Under the pieces are notes generated by a model. It saw only the letters and a program-made list of their open reading frames with translations. It had not been told where the DNA came from and made no database searches. Position numbers and translations under genes: made by a program. Below, piece by piece: positions 34,774 through 43,902 of a stretch of 64,000 nt of DNA. This DNA comes from Arthrobacter pascens (GTDB taxonomy: Bacteria; Actinomycetota; Actinomycetes; Actinomycetales; Micrococcaceae): positions 3,968,001 to 4,032,000 of the forward strand of contig NZ_JAUSXF010000001.1 in assembly GCF_030816475.1 (NCBI RefSeq), given 5' to 3'. Within the stretch, counting starts at the first letter, position 1. Every line of letters starts with the position of its first letter.

Positions 34774-35778
34774 CTAGGGCGCGGACTCCCTGATCTTCAG
34801 GATAAAGCCCGCTTCGACATGAACCCCGCCGTCCGTCGGCTCCAGTCCCTCGATCCTGTCAATGAGCAGCCCGATGGAACGTTCGGCAATCTCGTCCATA
34901 CCGGGTGAGACTGTGGTGAGCGATGGGGAGGCGAACCGCGCCTCGTCAATGTCGTCGAAGCCGGCAACCGCGACGTCCTTCGGTACCTCGATACCCCGGA
35001 TGAGCAGCTCGTGCAGGGCACCCAGCGCGAGTGCGTCGTTCAGGCCGAAAACGGCGTCGAACGTAACTCCCCGGTCCAGCAAAGCAGAGATGGCGGCGGC
35101 ACCTTCATCGCGTCGCCACGTACAGGGTGCCAGCAGCTCCGGGTCGAACTCGATTCCGGCCTCGTCCAGTGCCTTGCGGTAACCGCGTAGCCGCATGCCG
35201 CCGCTGCCCTCCGATTGCTCGGGATGGACGCCCACCACCGCAATTCGACGGCGGCCCCCCGCCAGCAGGTGCGCCGTGACCACCTTCGCGGCTTCTTCGT
35301 TTTTCATGGTGACCAGGTCAAAACGGGGGTCCAGGATGTGTTCCCCAAGCAGCACCACCGGCTTGTTGCCGCGCCCGGCGGCAACGGCGTCGGCCTCCAT
35401 CGCCAGCGGCGTGAACAGGAGCCCGTCGGTCAGCTGACGGAAAGGGCCCTGCAGCGCATTCGTTTCATTTTCTACCGTTGCGCCCGACTGTTCCACGAGG
35501 ACGCGGTAGCCGCGGCCTGACGCCACCTTCATCAGCTTGGAGGCAAGTTCCGCGTAGTACGGCGCGGAGAGATCGGAGAGGACCAGCCCCAGCATGCGGG
35601 TCTTGCCGGAACGCAGGCTTCGGGCCGTCAGGTTCGCCTCGTACCCCAGCTCGGCGATGGCCTCATGGACTTTCTGCCTGGTGGCTGGACGAATGAACTC
35701 ATAGTCGTTGAGCACATTCGATACCGTCTTGAGCGAGACCCCCGCGGCCCGTGCGACGTCGTTCATCGTGACTGCCAT
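34774..35778 (-). CDS. LacI family regulator, probable controller of the GH51 gene
   Basis: Start at 35778 (MAVTMNDV), 334 residues; AAGGAG lies about 12 bases upstream, so ATG 35766 is an alternative. Helix-turn-helix TMNDVARAAGVSLKTVSNVL, hinge LRSGKTRMLGLVLSDLSAPY, and effector-domain end VAGFDDIDEARF. An operator-like sequence upstream of its own gene (35807-35826) resembles the palindrome in front of the arabinofuranosidase gene 2.4 kb away, so regulation of that gene by an arabino-oligosaccharide or arabinose signal is inferred. Confidence 0.85.
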   Translation of the reverse strand: MAVTMNDVARAAGVSLKTVSNVLNDYEFIRPATRQKVHEAIAELGYEANLTARSLRSGKTRMLGLVLSDLSAPYYAELASKLMKVASGRGYRVLVEQSGATVENETNALQGPFRQLTDGLLFTPLAMEADAVAAGRGNKPVVLLGEHILDPRFDLVTMKNEEAAKVVTAHLLAGGRRRIAVVGVHPEQSEGSGGMRLRGYRKALDEAGIEFDPELLAPCTWRRDEGAAAISALLDRGVTFDAVFGLNDALALGALHELLIRGIEVPKDVAVAGFDDIDEARFASPSLTTVSPGMDEIAERSIGLLIDRIEGLEPTDGGVHVEAGFILKIRESAP

Positions 35779-35806
35779 TGGTGTTTGATTCTCCTTGCGA
35801 TCCGTT

Positions 35807-35826
35807 TCAGTACATCGTTGCAGATG
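35807..35826. promoter_or_regulatory. Operator-like site upstream of the LacI gene
   Basis: TCAGTACATCGTTGCAGATG aligns with TTTCTACAACGTTATAGAAA (38150-38169) at 12 of 20 positions, including the TACA-CGTT-AGA core. It lies about 30 bases upstream of the LacI start, suggesting weak autoregulation. Confidence 0.4.
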
Positions 35827-35880
35827 GTGGCCCACCCGGAACAACCTGCCGTTACGAAGCCGCAAGCGCCGGGGGCAAAA

Positions 35881-36456
35881 TCAGCCCTTGGCCGCCTTGG
35901 CTGCGGCCTTTGCCGCCTGTTTGCTGGCCCGCACCTTGGCGAGCGACTGCGGATCCACGATGTCGGCAACAGAGAGGAACGCATCTTCCTGACCGTAGTT
36001 GCCGGCCGCCTCCCGCCATCCGGGCGCTTGGAGCCCGCACTGCTTGCCCAGGAGTGCCAGGAAGATTTTCGCCTTCTGTTCCCCGAATCCCGGCAGCTCC
36101 CGCAGGCGCCGCAACACCTCGTTCCCGTCCGGGTCACCCTTGGTCCAGATCAGGGTGGCGCTGCCATCCCAGTCGCGCTGGACCGCTTCCGCGAGCGCCT
36201 GGACCCGACCGGCCATGGAGCCGGGAAAGCGGTGCACCGCCGGCCGCTCCTTGAACACCTCGACAAAGGCCTGGGGATCGTAGGAGGCAATGGCTGACGG
36301 CTCAATTGAGCCGACGCGTGCCCGGATTTTCTCCGGTCCGGCAAACGCGGATTCCATGGTCACCTGTTGGTCCAGGAGCATGCCCGTCAGCAGCGCAAAG
36401 GCGTCATCGCTCAAAAGGGTGTCGGCAGCCGGATCCCCGGTGATATGCAGTTCCAT
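35881..36456 (-). CDS. HhH-GPD family DNA repair-like protein
   Basis: Start at 36456 (MELHITGD) with GGAGG upstream; 191 residues. The helix-hairpin-helix motif is visible at LRELPGFGEQKAKIFLALL, preceded by LLTGMLLDQQVTMESAF, which matches an uncharacterised actinobacterial HhH-GPD family related to endonuclease III and AlkA. There is no iron-sulphur cysteine cluster. The tail ends in a lysine/alanine-rich helix. A base-excision glycosylase role is inferred; the lesion is unknown. Confidence 0.8.
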   Translation of the reverse strand: MELHITGDPAADTLLSDDAFALLTGMLLDQQVTMESAFAGPEKIRARVGSIEPSAIASYDPQAFVEVFKERPAVHRFPGSMAGRVQALAEAVQRDWDGSATLIWTKGDPDGNEVLRRLRELPGFGEQKAKIFLALLGKQCGLQAPGWREAAGNYGQEDAFLSVADIVDPQSLAKVRASKQAAKAAAKAAKG

Positions 36457-36518
36457 GCCCTCCATCCTTCCACCTGCTCCCGCCCGAGTCATTGTCCGTG
36501 ACAGGCGGGGCATTTGAG

Positions 36519-36573
36519 CTGATGATGCGCCCTCATCCGGCCGGTGTTCCAGCGGTTGAGGGCGCATCATCAG
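36519..36573. terminator. Perfect 17-bp inverted repeat downstream of the GH51 gene
   Basis: CTGATGATGCGCCCTCA (36519-36535) and TGAGGGCGCATCATCAG (36557-36573) are exact inverted repeats with a 21-nt loop, 33 bases after the GH51 stop on the minus strand. It probably ends GH51 transcription. Confidence 0.75.
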
Positions 36574-36606
36574 GTCTTTTATGCAGGCACGGTGGCCGCT
36601 TCTGGC

Positions 36607-38130
36607 TTAGGAGCCCACCGCCAGCCGGATCATGGACCAGGACACCGCCGGGAGCTCGGCGGTGAGCCGTCCGCCGTCGGCCTTCACCGTGACGTTCTCG
36701 GCAGGCAGGACAGACGTCGAGTCGTCGGCCGTGGCCTGCCAGTACGGATCCTTGTTCGTGTAGGTAACCGCTTCGATGATCGAGACGGCGCCAAGCCCGG
36801 CAACAGCTGCATCGAGCGTCAGTGTGTCCGTCGCTGAGCGGTTGACGGCGAAAATCACGGCCTCGCCGGTCCCGGCGTCGAACGTGGCCACTGCGGACAG
36901 CGCGTTGAAGTCGGCCGTCTTCCCGCCGCTGACCAGAGGCGACTCGACGGCGAGCTGAAGAACCGTGCCGGCCGCATGCCGGGAGGTGAGGGCGAACGGG
37001 TGGAAGGTGGTCTGCTTCCACGCCCGGCCGCCGGGCTCGGTCATGATGGGGGCAATCACGTTGACGAGCTGGGCCAGGCTGGCGGAGTGCACGCGGTCCG
37101 TGTTGCGCAGCAGGGTGATCAGGAGGTCACCCACGACGACGGCGTCCGCCACGGTGTAGCGGTCTTCCAGCAGCACGGGGGCCACCGGCCAGTCCTTGCC
37201 GCTGGGCGTCCTGGATTCCGCGCGGCTGCCGTGCCAGACGTTCCATTCGTCAAAGGAGATGTTGATCTGCTTGGCGGACTTCTTGACCGACTTCACGTGG
37301 TCGATGTGGCTCACTGTGTCCTTGATGAAGGCATCCATCCTATGGCCTGCGGAAAGGTGTTCCTGCAGGTCACCGAAGTCCTCGAAGTACTGGTGGGCGG
37401 AAATCAGGTCCACCAGTTCGTAAGTCTCGGTCAGGACTACGCGTTCCCATTCGCCGAAGGTGTCCATGCCGGGGGACGAACTGCCGCAGGCCACGAGTTC
37501 CAGGTCGGGCTCGACCATGCGCATGCCGCGGGCCGTGTCGGCTGCGAGGCGGCCGTACTCGAGGGCGTTCTTGTGGCCGATCTGCCACGGACCGTCCATC
37601 TCGTTCCCGAGGCACCACATCTTGATGCCGTAGCCGTTCTCCGCACCGTTGGCCTTGCGCTGGTCGGAGAGTGCCGTGCCGCCGTCGATGTTGCAGTATT
37701 CCAGCAGGTCCAGGGCTTCCTGGGTCCCGCGGGTGCCGAGGTTGACCGCCATCATCGGTTCCACGCCGGCTTTGGCGGACCATTTGGCGAACTCATCCAC
37801 GCCGACCAGGTTGGGATCGGAGGAGTGCCAGGCCAGGTCCAGACGGACCGGCCGCTGCTCCACCGGGCCCACGCCGTCTTCCCAGCGGTAGCCGGAGACA
37901 AAGTTGCCGCCCGGGTAACGGACAGTGCTGACACCCAGTTCACGCGTCAGCTCCAGCACGTCCGTGCGGAAGCCGTCCTCATCGGCTTGGGGGTGCTCCG
38001 GCTCGAAGATGCCGGTGTACACGCACCGGCCCAGATGCTCCACGAAGGCACCAAAGGTCCGTCGACGGACCGGTCCTACGGTGTACGCGGGGTCGATGGT
38101 GATTTTTGCTGCGCCAGATTCTGCTGCCAC
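36607..38130 (-). CDS. Alpha-L-arabinofuranosidase, GH51
   Basis: 507 residues from GTG 38130 with GAGGACG upstream; no signal peptide, so intracellular. It removes terminal L-arabinofuranosyl units from arabino-oligosaccharides. GH51 landmarks: FGAFVEHLGRCVYTGIFEP, VRYPGGNFVSGY, LGNEMDGPW with the acid/base Glu near residue 177, ISAHQYFED, and SFDEWNVW with the nucleophile Glu near 297. A palindromic operator lies 20 bases upstream. Its product feeds AraBDA encoded next door. Confidence 0.95.
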   Translation of the reverse strand: MAAESGAAKITIDPAYTVGPVRRRTFGAFVEHLGRCVYTGIFEPEHPQADEDGFRTDVLELTRELGVSTVRYPGGNFVSGYRWEDGVGPVEQRPVRLDLAWHSSDPNLVGVDEFAKWSAKAGVEPMMAVNLGTRGTQEALDLLEYCNIDGGTALSDQRKANGAENGYGIKMWCLGNEMDGPWQIGHKNALEYGRLAADTARGMRMVEPDLELVACGSSSPGMDTFGEWERVVLTETYELVDLISAHQYFEDFGDLQEHLSAGHRMDAFIKDTVSHIDHVKSVKKSAKQINISFDEWNVWHGSRAESRTPSGKDWPVAPVLLEDRYTVADAVVVGDLLITLLRNTDRVHSASLAQLVNVIAPIMTEPGGRAWKQTTFHPFALTSRHAAGTVLQLAVESPLVSGGKTADFNALSAVATFDAGTGEAVIFAVNRSATDTLTLDAAVAGLGAVSIIEAVTYTNKDPYWQATADDSTSVLPAENVTVKADGGRLTAELPAVSWSMIRLAVGS

Positions 38131-38149
38131 GAAAACGTCCTCATTTCTA

Positions 38150-38169
38150 TTTCTACAACGTTATAGAAA
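38150..38169. promoter_or_regulatory. LacI-type operator upstream of the GH51 gene
   Basis: TTTCTACAACGTTATAGAAA is an almost perfect 20-bp palindrome centred on AACGTT, 20 bases before the GTG start, in a position to block transcription of the arabinofuranosidase gene. Confidence 0.7.
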
Positions 38170-38225
38170 TCAATTCTTAGCGTTGCTTCGGGATGAGTCA
38201 AGGACCCTTCGGAAAATAGATCTGC

Positions 38226-39050
38226 CTAGGCGGTTTCCACAGGAAGATTTAGTGCGCGGGCATACTGGGACCAGCCGCCGACGAACAGTTTGCCCCGCCC
38301 CGCCCCAAGGAATTCCAGGACCAGCAGGTTGTGGCAGGCGGTCACCCCTGATCCGCAGTAACTGATGACATCCCCACCTGATCTGATGCCGGCGCGCCCG
38401 AATTTTTCCCACAGCTGCGCCGCCGGGAGCAGCCGGCCGGACGGATCGAGGTTTTCCCGGCAAGGCACGTTCACCGCGCCGGGTATGTGTCCCGGGCGGG
38501 GATCGATCGGGTCCTGGCTGCCGTCGAAGCGGTCCCGGTTCCTGGCATCCACCACCGTGCGGCCGGCGGAGGACGCCTCGGAGATATCCGCCAACAGGGA
38601 CTCCGGCCAGGCCCGCGCGCCCAGGTCTCCTTGAGGGCGGCTGGATGGCTGGCACTCGAGTTCCCCGAAATAGCTGGCCATTCCGCCGTCGAGTATGGCA
38701 GCCCTGCGCCCCGTGGCCCGCAGCATCCACACGAGCCTGGCGGCAATCACGCCGCCCGCGTCGTCGTAGGCGATGATCGTGTCCGCATTGTTGATGCCCG
38801 CCTCACGCATCCCCCGGGCAAACACCTCCGGATCGGGCAGCGGATTCCTCCCCGCTTCCTCTGAGGCCGGACCTGAGAGCCAGCGGTCAAGGTCGATGAA
38901 TACCGCCCCGGGAAGATGGCCGGCGTTGTAGGCGTCCCTTCCCGATGAACCGTCCAGGTACCAGCGCGTGTCAGCCAGAACGAACTCCCCGGAATGGCTG
39001 CCGCACCAGTCCAAGTCAACAAAAGGAGGAAAATCTGAGTGCTCCGTCAT
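38226..39050 (-). CDS. Sulfurtransferase (rhodanese/3-mercaptopyruvate type)
   Basis: Start at 39050 (MTEHSDFP), 274 residues, two rhodanese domains. The inactive N-domain has VLADTRWYLDG and GHLPGAVFIDLD; the C-domain has VVDARNRDRFDG, GHIPGAVNVP and the active loop SYCGSGVTACHN, whose CGSGVT form points to mercaptopyruvate rather than thiosulfate as donor. TAGGCT (39058-39063) ends seven bases before the ATG, suggesting a leaderless transcript. It lies within the arabinose region without evident functional connection. Confidence 0.88.
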   Translation of the reverse strand: MTEHSDFPPFVDLDWCGSHSGEFVLADTRWYLDGSSGRDAYNAGHLPGAVFIDLDRWLSGPASEEAGRNPLPDPEVFARGMREAGINNADTIIAYDDAGGVIAARLVWMLRATGRRAAILDGGMASYFGELECQPSSRPQGDLGARAWPESLLADISEASSAGRTVVDARNRDRFDGSQDPIDPRPGHIPGAVNVPCRENLDPSGRLLPAAQLWEKFGRAGIRSGGDVISYCGSGVTACHNLLVLEFLGAGRGKLFVGGWSQYARALNLPVETA

Positions 39051-39471
39051 GACGTTCAGCCTAGGACCTGATCCCACCTGGCGAGACAGCGGTCCCACTA
39101 TGTGGGATGCACGGCATGCGCTGCGAAAGGGCGCTCAATTCCATGGCCATGGCATTCAGGCCGCCAACCTAAGTACTACCTAATCTGAAAGTCGAGTACT
39201 GATTACTCGTTCTTCCTGACGGCTGTGGAACTAGGTTCTTCTTAAGGAATTGGACGTGTTTGACTCACAAGGGGGTGTGAGTCGCAGTGCGTTCACCCGC
39301 TATTTGCGATTTCCCGGCAATCGAATCCGGGCATTAGCGGGGCCGGCGACGAGGAGACCTTCGAGACCAAGGTCTCTCCCCCAGCCGTCGCCGGCCCTCC
39401 CACCGTTGAGTAACAGGCACCGTTGACCAACGGGCATTTCAGCACCCGCTTCAGCCTGACCCGGGATCGGT
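39051..39471. other. Intergenic region with hairpins, no gene seen
   Basis: 421 bases between araA and the sulfurtransferase gene. It contains a CGAGTA/TACTCG hairpin near 39192, an 8-bp hairpin at 39262-39283 (GACTCACA/TGTGAGTC), and the araA terminator at 39340-39397. A CCCGG/CCGGG arm with CAATCGAAT near 39313 resembles a tRNA T-arm, but no tRNA can be folded around it. A small RNA cannot be excluded. Confidence 0.5.
39340..39397 (-). terminator. Nested hairpin terminator after araA
   Basis: GGGCCGGCGACG (39340-39351) pairs with CGTCGCCGGCCC (39386-39397), and inside it GAGACCTT (39354-39361) pairs with AAGGTCTC (39369-39376). It lies 75 bases downstream of the araA stop, closing the araBDA operon. 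Confidence 0.75.
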
Positions 39472-40992
39472 TTAGAGACCTCCGGCGAGCTTGTAGTACG
39501 CAGCGTTCCAGTTCAGGTCCTTCTTGAACTGGCGGATGGTGGTGCCCTCGTCGATGGTAAGCAGCTCAGTACGGGCAATTTCCGCAAAGTCTTCAAAGAC
39601 GTCCATGCCGACGGCGGTGCTCAGCACGGTGTGGTGGGCGGCCCCCGCGGTGAGCCAGGCGGCAGCGGAGGTGGCGAAATCAGGCTTCGGCTCCCAGAGC
39701 GCACGGGCTACCGGAAGGTTCGGAAGCGGCTGGTCCAGGGGCACGACGTCCACGGCGTTGGCAACGAGCCGGAAGCGGTCCCGCATGTCCGAAAGCGCCA
39801 CCACAACACCGGGTGAGGCGTCGGCGTCGAACACCAGGCGGACGGGATCTTCCCGGCCGCCGATGCCCAGCGGATGGATCTCCAGGCGCGGCTTTCCGGC
39901 GGTCAGCGACGGGCAGACCTCAAGCATGTGGGCACCGAGGATCTTCTCCGCGCCGGGCTCCAGGTGGTAGGTGTAGTCCTCCATCAGGGAAGCTCCGCCG
40001 GGCAACCCGGAGCCCATCACCTTGGCTGCGCGGACCAGGATGGCCGTCTTCCAGTCGCCCTCGGCGCCAAAGCCGTAGCCATCCGCCATGAGCCGCTGGA
40101 CGGCCAGGCCGGGGAGCTGGCGGAGTGCGCCGAGGTCCTCGAAGGAAGTGGTGAACGCGGCGGAGCCGTTGGCTTCGAGGAAGCTGCGCAGACCCAGTTC
40201 GATGCGCGCTCCATAGCGGAGTGAAGCGTGCCGCGCGGCGCCGGCGCGGAGCTCCGGAACCACGTCGTAAAGATCCTCATACACTTCCACCAGGGCGTCC
40301 ACGTCGGTGTCCGAAGCACCGTTCACGGCGTCGGCGAGTTCGTTGACCGACCAGGTGTTGACCGCGACGCCGAAACGGAGTTCAGCCTCGGTCTTGTCGC
40401 CTTCTGTGACGGCCACATTGCGCATATTGTCACCGAACCGGGTCAGCTTCAGTGTCCGGACTGCGGCCCAGCCGGCCGCCGCACGCTGCCACACACCTAC
40501 CTGACGCGCCACCTCAGGGTTGGAGACGTGGCCGACTACCGTCTTACGGGCGATGCCCAGCCGGGACTGGATATAGCCGAACTCGCGGTCACCGTGTGCA
40601 GCCTGATTGAGGTTCATGAAGTCGAAATCGATGTCCGCCCACGGCAGTTCAACGTTGGCCTGGGTGTGCAGGTGCAGGAGCGGCTTGCGCAGCAGGTCCA
40701 GGCCCTGGATCCACATCTTGGCCGGAGAGAACGTGTGCATCCAGGCAGTGACGCCGATGACGGAATCATCCGAGTTGGCTTCCAGTGCGGTTCGGCGGAT
40801 TGCATCTGAATCAGTCAGGACCGGTTTCCAGACGATCTTGACCGGAACGCTGGAGGAGGCGTTGAGCTGGTTGGCGATCTCCTGGGACTGGGCGGCCACC
40901 TGCTTAAGGACGTCCTCGCCGTAGAGGTGCTGGCTGCCGGTCAGGAACCAGACTTCATAGCCGTCAAGGGAGGTGTTTGCTGCGGTGTTCAT
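39472..40992 (-). CDS. araA: L-arabinose isomerase
   Basis: Start at 40992 (MNTAANTS) with GCAGGAG upstream; 506 residues, standard for AraA. It interconverts L-arabinose and L-ribulose with Mn2+ in the cytoplasm. Family stretches: [54 protein letters not shown] (metal-site Glu), LMEDYTYHL (second Glu), [11 protein letters not shown] and GAAHHTVLS with the His ligand. Last gene of araBDA, 56 bases after araD. Confidence 0.97.
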   Translation of the reverse strand: MNTAANTSLDGYEVWFLTGSQHLYGEDVLKQVAAQSQEIANQLNASSSVPVKIVWKPVLTDSDAIRRTALEANSDDSVIGVTAWMHTFSPAKMWIQGLDLLRKPLLHLHTQANVELPWADIDFDFMNLNQAAHGDREFGYIQSRLGIARKTVVGHVSNPEVARQVGVWQRAAAGWAAVRTLKLTRFGDNMRNVAVTEGDKTEAELRFGVAVNTWSVNELADAVNGASDTDVDALVEVYEDLYDVVPELRAGAARHASLRYGARIELGLRSFLEANGSAAFTTSFEDLGALRQLPGLAVQRLMADGYGFGAEGDWKTAILVRAAKVMGSGLPGGASLMEDYTYHLEPGAEKILGAHMLEVCPSLTAGKPRLEIHPLGIGGREDPVRLVFDADASPGVVVALSDMRDRFRLVANAVDVVPLDQPLPNLPVARALWEPKPDFATSAAAWLTAGAAHHTVLSTAVGMDVFEDFAEIARTELLTIDEGTTIRQFKKDLNWNAAYYKLAGGL

Positions 40993-41048
40993 GGGTTCTC
41001 CTGCAAGTAAATTCACGGTGGGGTGACGTCGGCGGGCTCGGCCGGGTG

Positions 41049-41738
41049 TTACTGACCGTAGACGTTCTGGTAGCGGGCATAGAGGGAGTCGATATGGACC
41101 TGGTCGATGGGGATCGGCTCCCCCAGCTGGCGGGAAATGTGCACAGTACGTGCCACTTCCTCGCACATCACGGCAGCCTTGACCGCGGACTTGGCGTCTT
41201 TGCCGATGGTGAACGGACCGTGGTTCTGCATCAGCACGGCGGGCGAGTTGGAGCCCCTCAGGGTCTCCACGATTCCCTGCCCGATCGAGTCGTCGCCGAT
41301 CAGGGCGAAGGGGCCCACCGGGATGGAACCGCCGAATTCGTCGCTCATCATGGTCAGCACGCAGGGGATGGACTCGCCCCGGGCCGCCCAGGCGGTGGCG
41401 TAGGTGGAATGGGTATGCACCACGCCGCCCACCTCAGGCATATGCCGGTAGACGTATGCATGCGCGGCAGTGTCCGACGACGGCGACAGCGGCGGGTTGC
41501 CCCACTCACCTTCCGCGTCACCGTCAACAGGAACCCCGTAGAGATCGGTGACCACCATTAGGTCCGGGGTCAGCTCGTCATAGGAGACACCCGAGGGTTT
41601 GATGACCATCAGTTCAAGGCCGGGGACGCGGGCCGAGACGTTTCCGGCTGTCCACACCACCAGCTCGTAGCGGGTGAGTTCCGCGTGCAGGGCGCAGACC
41701 TCGGAGCGAATGCGGGCGATGACTTCCAGGGCGCTCAA
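41049..41738 (-). CDS. araD: L-ribulose-5-phosphate 4-epimerase
   Basis: 229 residues, class II aldolase fold. It converts L-ribulose-5-phosphate to D-xylulose-5-phosphate. Zn-site and substrate motifs: [39 protein letters not shown] (two His ligands) and [11 protein letters not shown] (third His region). The predicted start is TTG 41738, whose TTGA overlaps the araB stop; no good ribosome site is seen, so translation is probably coupled to araB. Confidence 0.95.
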   Translation of the reverse strand: MSALEVIARIRSEVCALHAELTRYELVVWTAGNVSARVPGLELMVIKPSGVSYDELTPDLMVVTDLYGVPVDGDAEGEWGNPPLSPSSDTAAHAYVYRHMPEVGGVVHTHSTYATAWAARGESIPCVLTMMSDEFGGSIPVGPFALIGDDSIGQGIVETLRGSNSPAVLMQNHGPFTIGKDAKSAVKAAVMCEEVARTVHISRQLGEPIPIDQVHIDSLYARYQNVYGQ

Positions 41739-43510
41739 ACGGACACACCCACGGCGCGTTCTGCCGCGTCGGACTCAGCCGGCGCGGAATGTGCGGCATC
41801 CAGGGCGGGCTTCGCCCGGCGCTGGATGGCCTTGAGCCGGTGCATCACATCGTTTGTTCCACGGCCGAAGTAGTCGTGCAGGGTCCGGTATTCCTGGAAG
41901 AGTTCCTCGTAGGCGGCAACGTTTTCAGGAATGGGAGTGTAGACGTCGCCCGGTTCGGAACCCATCGCTGCGGCAGCTACCCGGATATCGGCGTACTTCC
42001 CGGCCGCGACTGCGGCGTGGATGGCGGAACCCAGTGCGGGCCCCTGGGCTGAGCCGATGGTGGAGAGCTGAAGCCCGGTGATGTCCGCATAGATCTGCAT
42101 GAGGAGCTTGTTCTTCAGCAGCCCGCCCGCCACGATGAACTCCTTGACGGGCACGCCGGAATCACGGAATGCGTCCACGATGGTCCGGGTTCCGAAGGCG
42201 GTGGCCTCCAGGAGGGCGCGGTAGGTGTCCTCCGGCCGGGTCGCGAGGGTCTGGCCCACCACGACGCCGGAGAGTTCGTGATCCACGAGCACCGAGCGGT
42301 TGCCGGAGTGCCAGTCCAGCGCAATCAGGCCGTGTTCGCCGATGGCCTGCCTGGAAGCGAGGTCGGTGAGGTACTCGTGGATACCCAGGCCTGCCGCTTC
42401 GGCGGCCTGGTGGTATTCCGGAGGGATGCCATATTTAGTGAACCATCCGAAGATGTCGCCGACGCCGGACTGGCCGGCTTCGTAACCCCAGAGGCCGTCG
42501 ACGATGCCGCCGTCCACCACGCCGCACATGCCTGGTACTTCATGGAGCTCTGCTCCGTTCATGACGTGGCAGGTGGAGGTGCCCATGATGGCGACCAGCT
42601 GGCCTGGATCAACTGCCTTGGCTGCCGGCGCCGTGACGTGCGCGTCGACGTTGCCCACCGCAACGGCAATGCCTTCCGGCAGGCCGGTCCAGGCTGCGGC
42701 TTCGGCGGTGAGGTAGCCTGCAGCGTCCCCGAGGCGCCCAATGGTGTGTTCCAGTTTTGAGCTGACGAAGTCGGCAAACTCCGGGTTCAACGCCGCCAGG
42801 AAGTCCTCGGACGGGTAGCGGCCGTCCTGGTAGATGCCCTTGTAACCGGCGGTGCATGCGTTGCGCACGTACTTTCCGCACAGTTGCCAGACAATCCAGT
42901 CGGCAGCTTCCACCCAGTGGTCCATCTCGGCATAGGCCGCCGCGTCCTCCTCCAGGAGCTGGAGGCCTTTGGCGAACTCCCATTCGGAGGAGATGAGGCC
43001 GCCGTAGCGCGGGAGCCAATCCTCCCCGCGTTCCTCGGCCAGCTTGTTGATCCGGTCCGCCTGGGGCTGCGCGGCGTGGTGCCGCCACAGCTTCACGTAG
43101 GCGTGGGGCCGGTTGGCGAACCCGTCCAGCTCGTTGAGCGGCGTGCCGTCGGACTTGACTGGAACCATGGTGCAGGCGGTGAAGTCCGTGGCGATGCCGA
43201 CGACGGCTGAGGGGTCGATTCCCGCGTCGGCGACGGCGGCGGGTACTGCGTTCCGGAGCACGTCGCGGTAGTCGTTGGGCACTTGAAGTGCCCATTCTCC
43301 GGGAAGCCGGGCGGCGCCGTCGCCAGCGACGTCCCGCGGAAGGACATCCGTCACGACTGCATGCGGATAATCAAACACTCCGCTGCCGAGTTCCTTGCCG
43401 TCCCGGACGCGCACCACTACGGCACGGCCTGAGAGAGTTCCGTAATCCACGCCGATGACGTAGTTTTCGGCATCGGGACCGCTGGAAGGGTGAGGTGTAT
43501 TGCTCTGCAT
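41735..43510 (-). CDS. araB: Ribulokinase
   Basis: 591 residues of the FGGY kinase family; phosphorylates L-ribulose with ATP. Motifs: VIGVDYGTLSGRAVVVRV (N-terminal phosphate loop), GIATDFTACTMVP, GNVDAHVTAPAA, GTSTCHVM and IVAGGLLKNKLLMQIYAD at the C-terminal nucleotide site. GGAGG precedes the ATG. First gene of araBDA; its promoter carries a LacI operator at 43578-43591 that mirrors the one at the divergent importer. Confidence 0.97.
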   Translation of the reverse strand: MQSNTPHPSSGPDAENYVIGVDYGTLSGRAVVVRVRDGKELGSGVFDYPHAVVTDVLPRDVAGDGAARLPGEWALQVPNDYRDVLRNAVPAAVADAGIDPSAVVGIATDFTACTMVPVKSDGTPLNELDGFANRPHAYVKLWRHHAAQPQADRINKLAEERGEDWLPRYGGLISSEWEFAKGLQLLEEDAAAYAEMDHWVEAADWIVWQLCGKYVRNACTAGYKGIYQDGRYPSEDFLAALNPEFADFVSSKLEHTIGRLGDAAGYLTAEAAAWTGLPEGIAVAVGNVDAHVTAPAAKAVDPGQLVAIMGTSTCHVMNGAELHEVPGMCGVVDGGIVDGLWGYEAGQSGVGDIFGWFTKYGIPPEYHQAAEAAGLGIHEYLTDLASRQAIGEHGLIALDWHSGNRSVLVDHELSGVVVGQTLATRPEDTYRALLEATAFGTRTIVDAFRDSGVPVKEFIVAGGLLKNKLLMQIYADITGLQLSTIGSAQGPALGSAIHAAVAAGKYADIRVAAAAMGSEPGDVYTPIPENVAAYEELFQEYRTLHDYFGRGTNDVMHRLKAIQRRAKPALDAAHSAPAESDAAERAVGVSV

Positions 43511-43575
43511 AAGGTGCCTCCAAGGTAGAGGCGAGGACCTCTTTACCCACGTTGGAAAAGGAAAGGACTACTACA

Positions 43576-43604
43576 ATTGTGAACGCTAACACGAGCAGCG
43601 TCAA
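43576..43604 (-). promoter_or_regulatory. araB promoter with embedded LacI operator
   Basis: On the minus strand TTGACG (43599-43604) and CACAAT (43576-43581) are 17 bases apart. The operator TGTTAGCGTTCACA (43578-43591) begins seven bases after the -35 box and runs through the spacer into the -10 box, so a bound repressor would exclude polymerase. Confidence 0.75.
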
Positions 43605-43787
43605 GGCCAGCTGAAACCGGGCCGGATTCGCCCTGGCTCTGCCGGCACAATGGCGCCCAGGACAACTGAAGGCAAATCCATCCACTTCGTCCAATGGCTG
43701 GTGAAAGCCTGGGCGGCGCTATGTACGCGGCGGGACGACCATGGGCAACGGAACGACGCGCAGTATCCAAATCGTGATCAGAGAAGC

Positions 43788-43816
43788 TTGACGCCAACAT
43801 TGTTAGCGTTCACACT
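43788..43816 (+). promoter_or_regulatory. Importer promoter with embedded LacI operator
   Basis: TTGACG (43788-43793) and CACACT (43811-43816) are 17 bases apart. The same 14-mer TGTTAGCGTTCACA (43801-43814) begins seven bases after the -35 box, exactly as in the araB promoter on the other strand. Confidence 0.75.
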
Positions 43817-43902
43817 TGCTGCCAGAGCAGCAGCTCACTTGCAGCGATGGCGGTGTTTCGAATTCCCGCCTGCCTGTAATCCACGCATCCGGGAGGACGA
43901 TT

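Noticed and set aside
39300..39335. tRNA-like T-arm (CCCGG-CAATCGAAT-CCGGG)
   Set aside because: The loop has nine bases and no acceptor, D or anticodon arm can be built around it.
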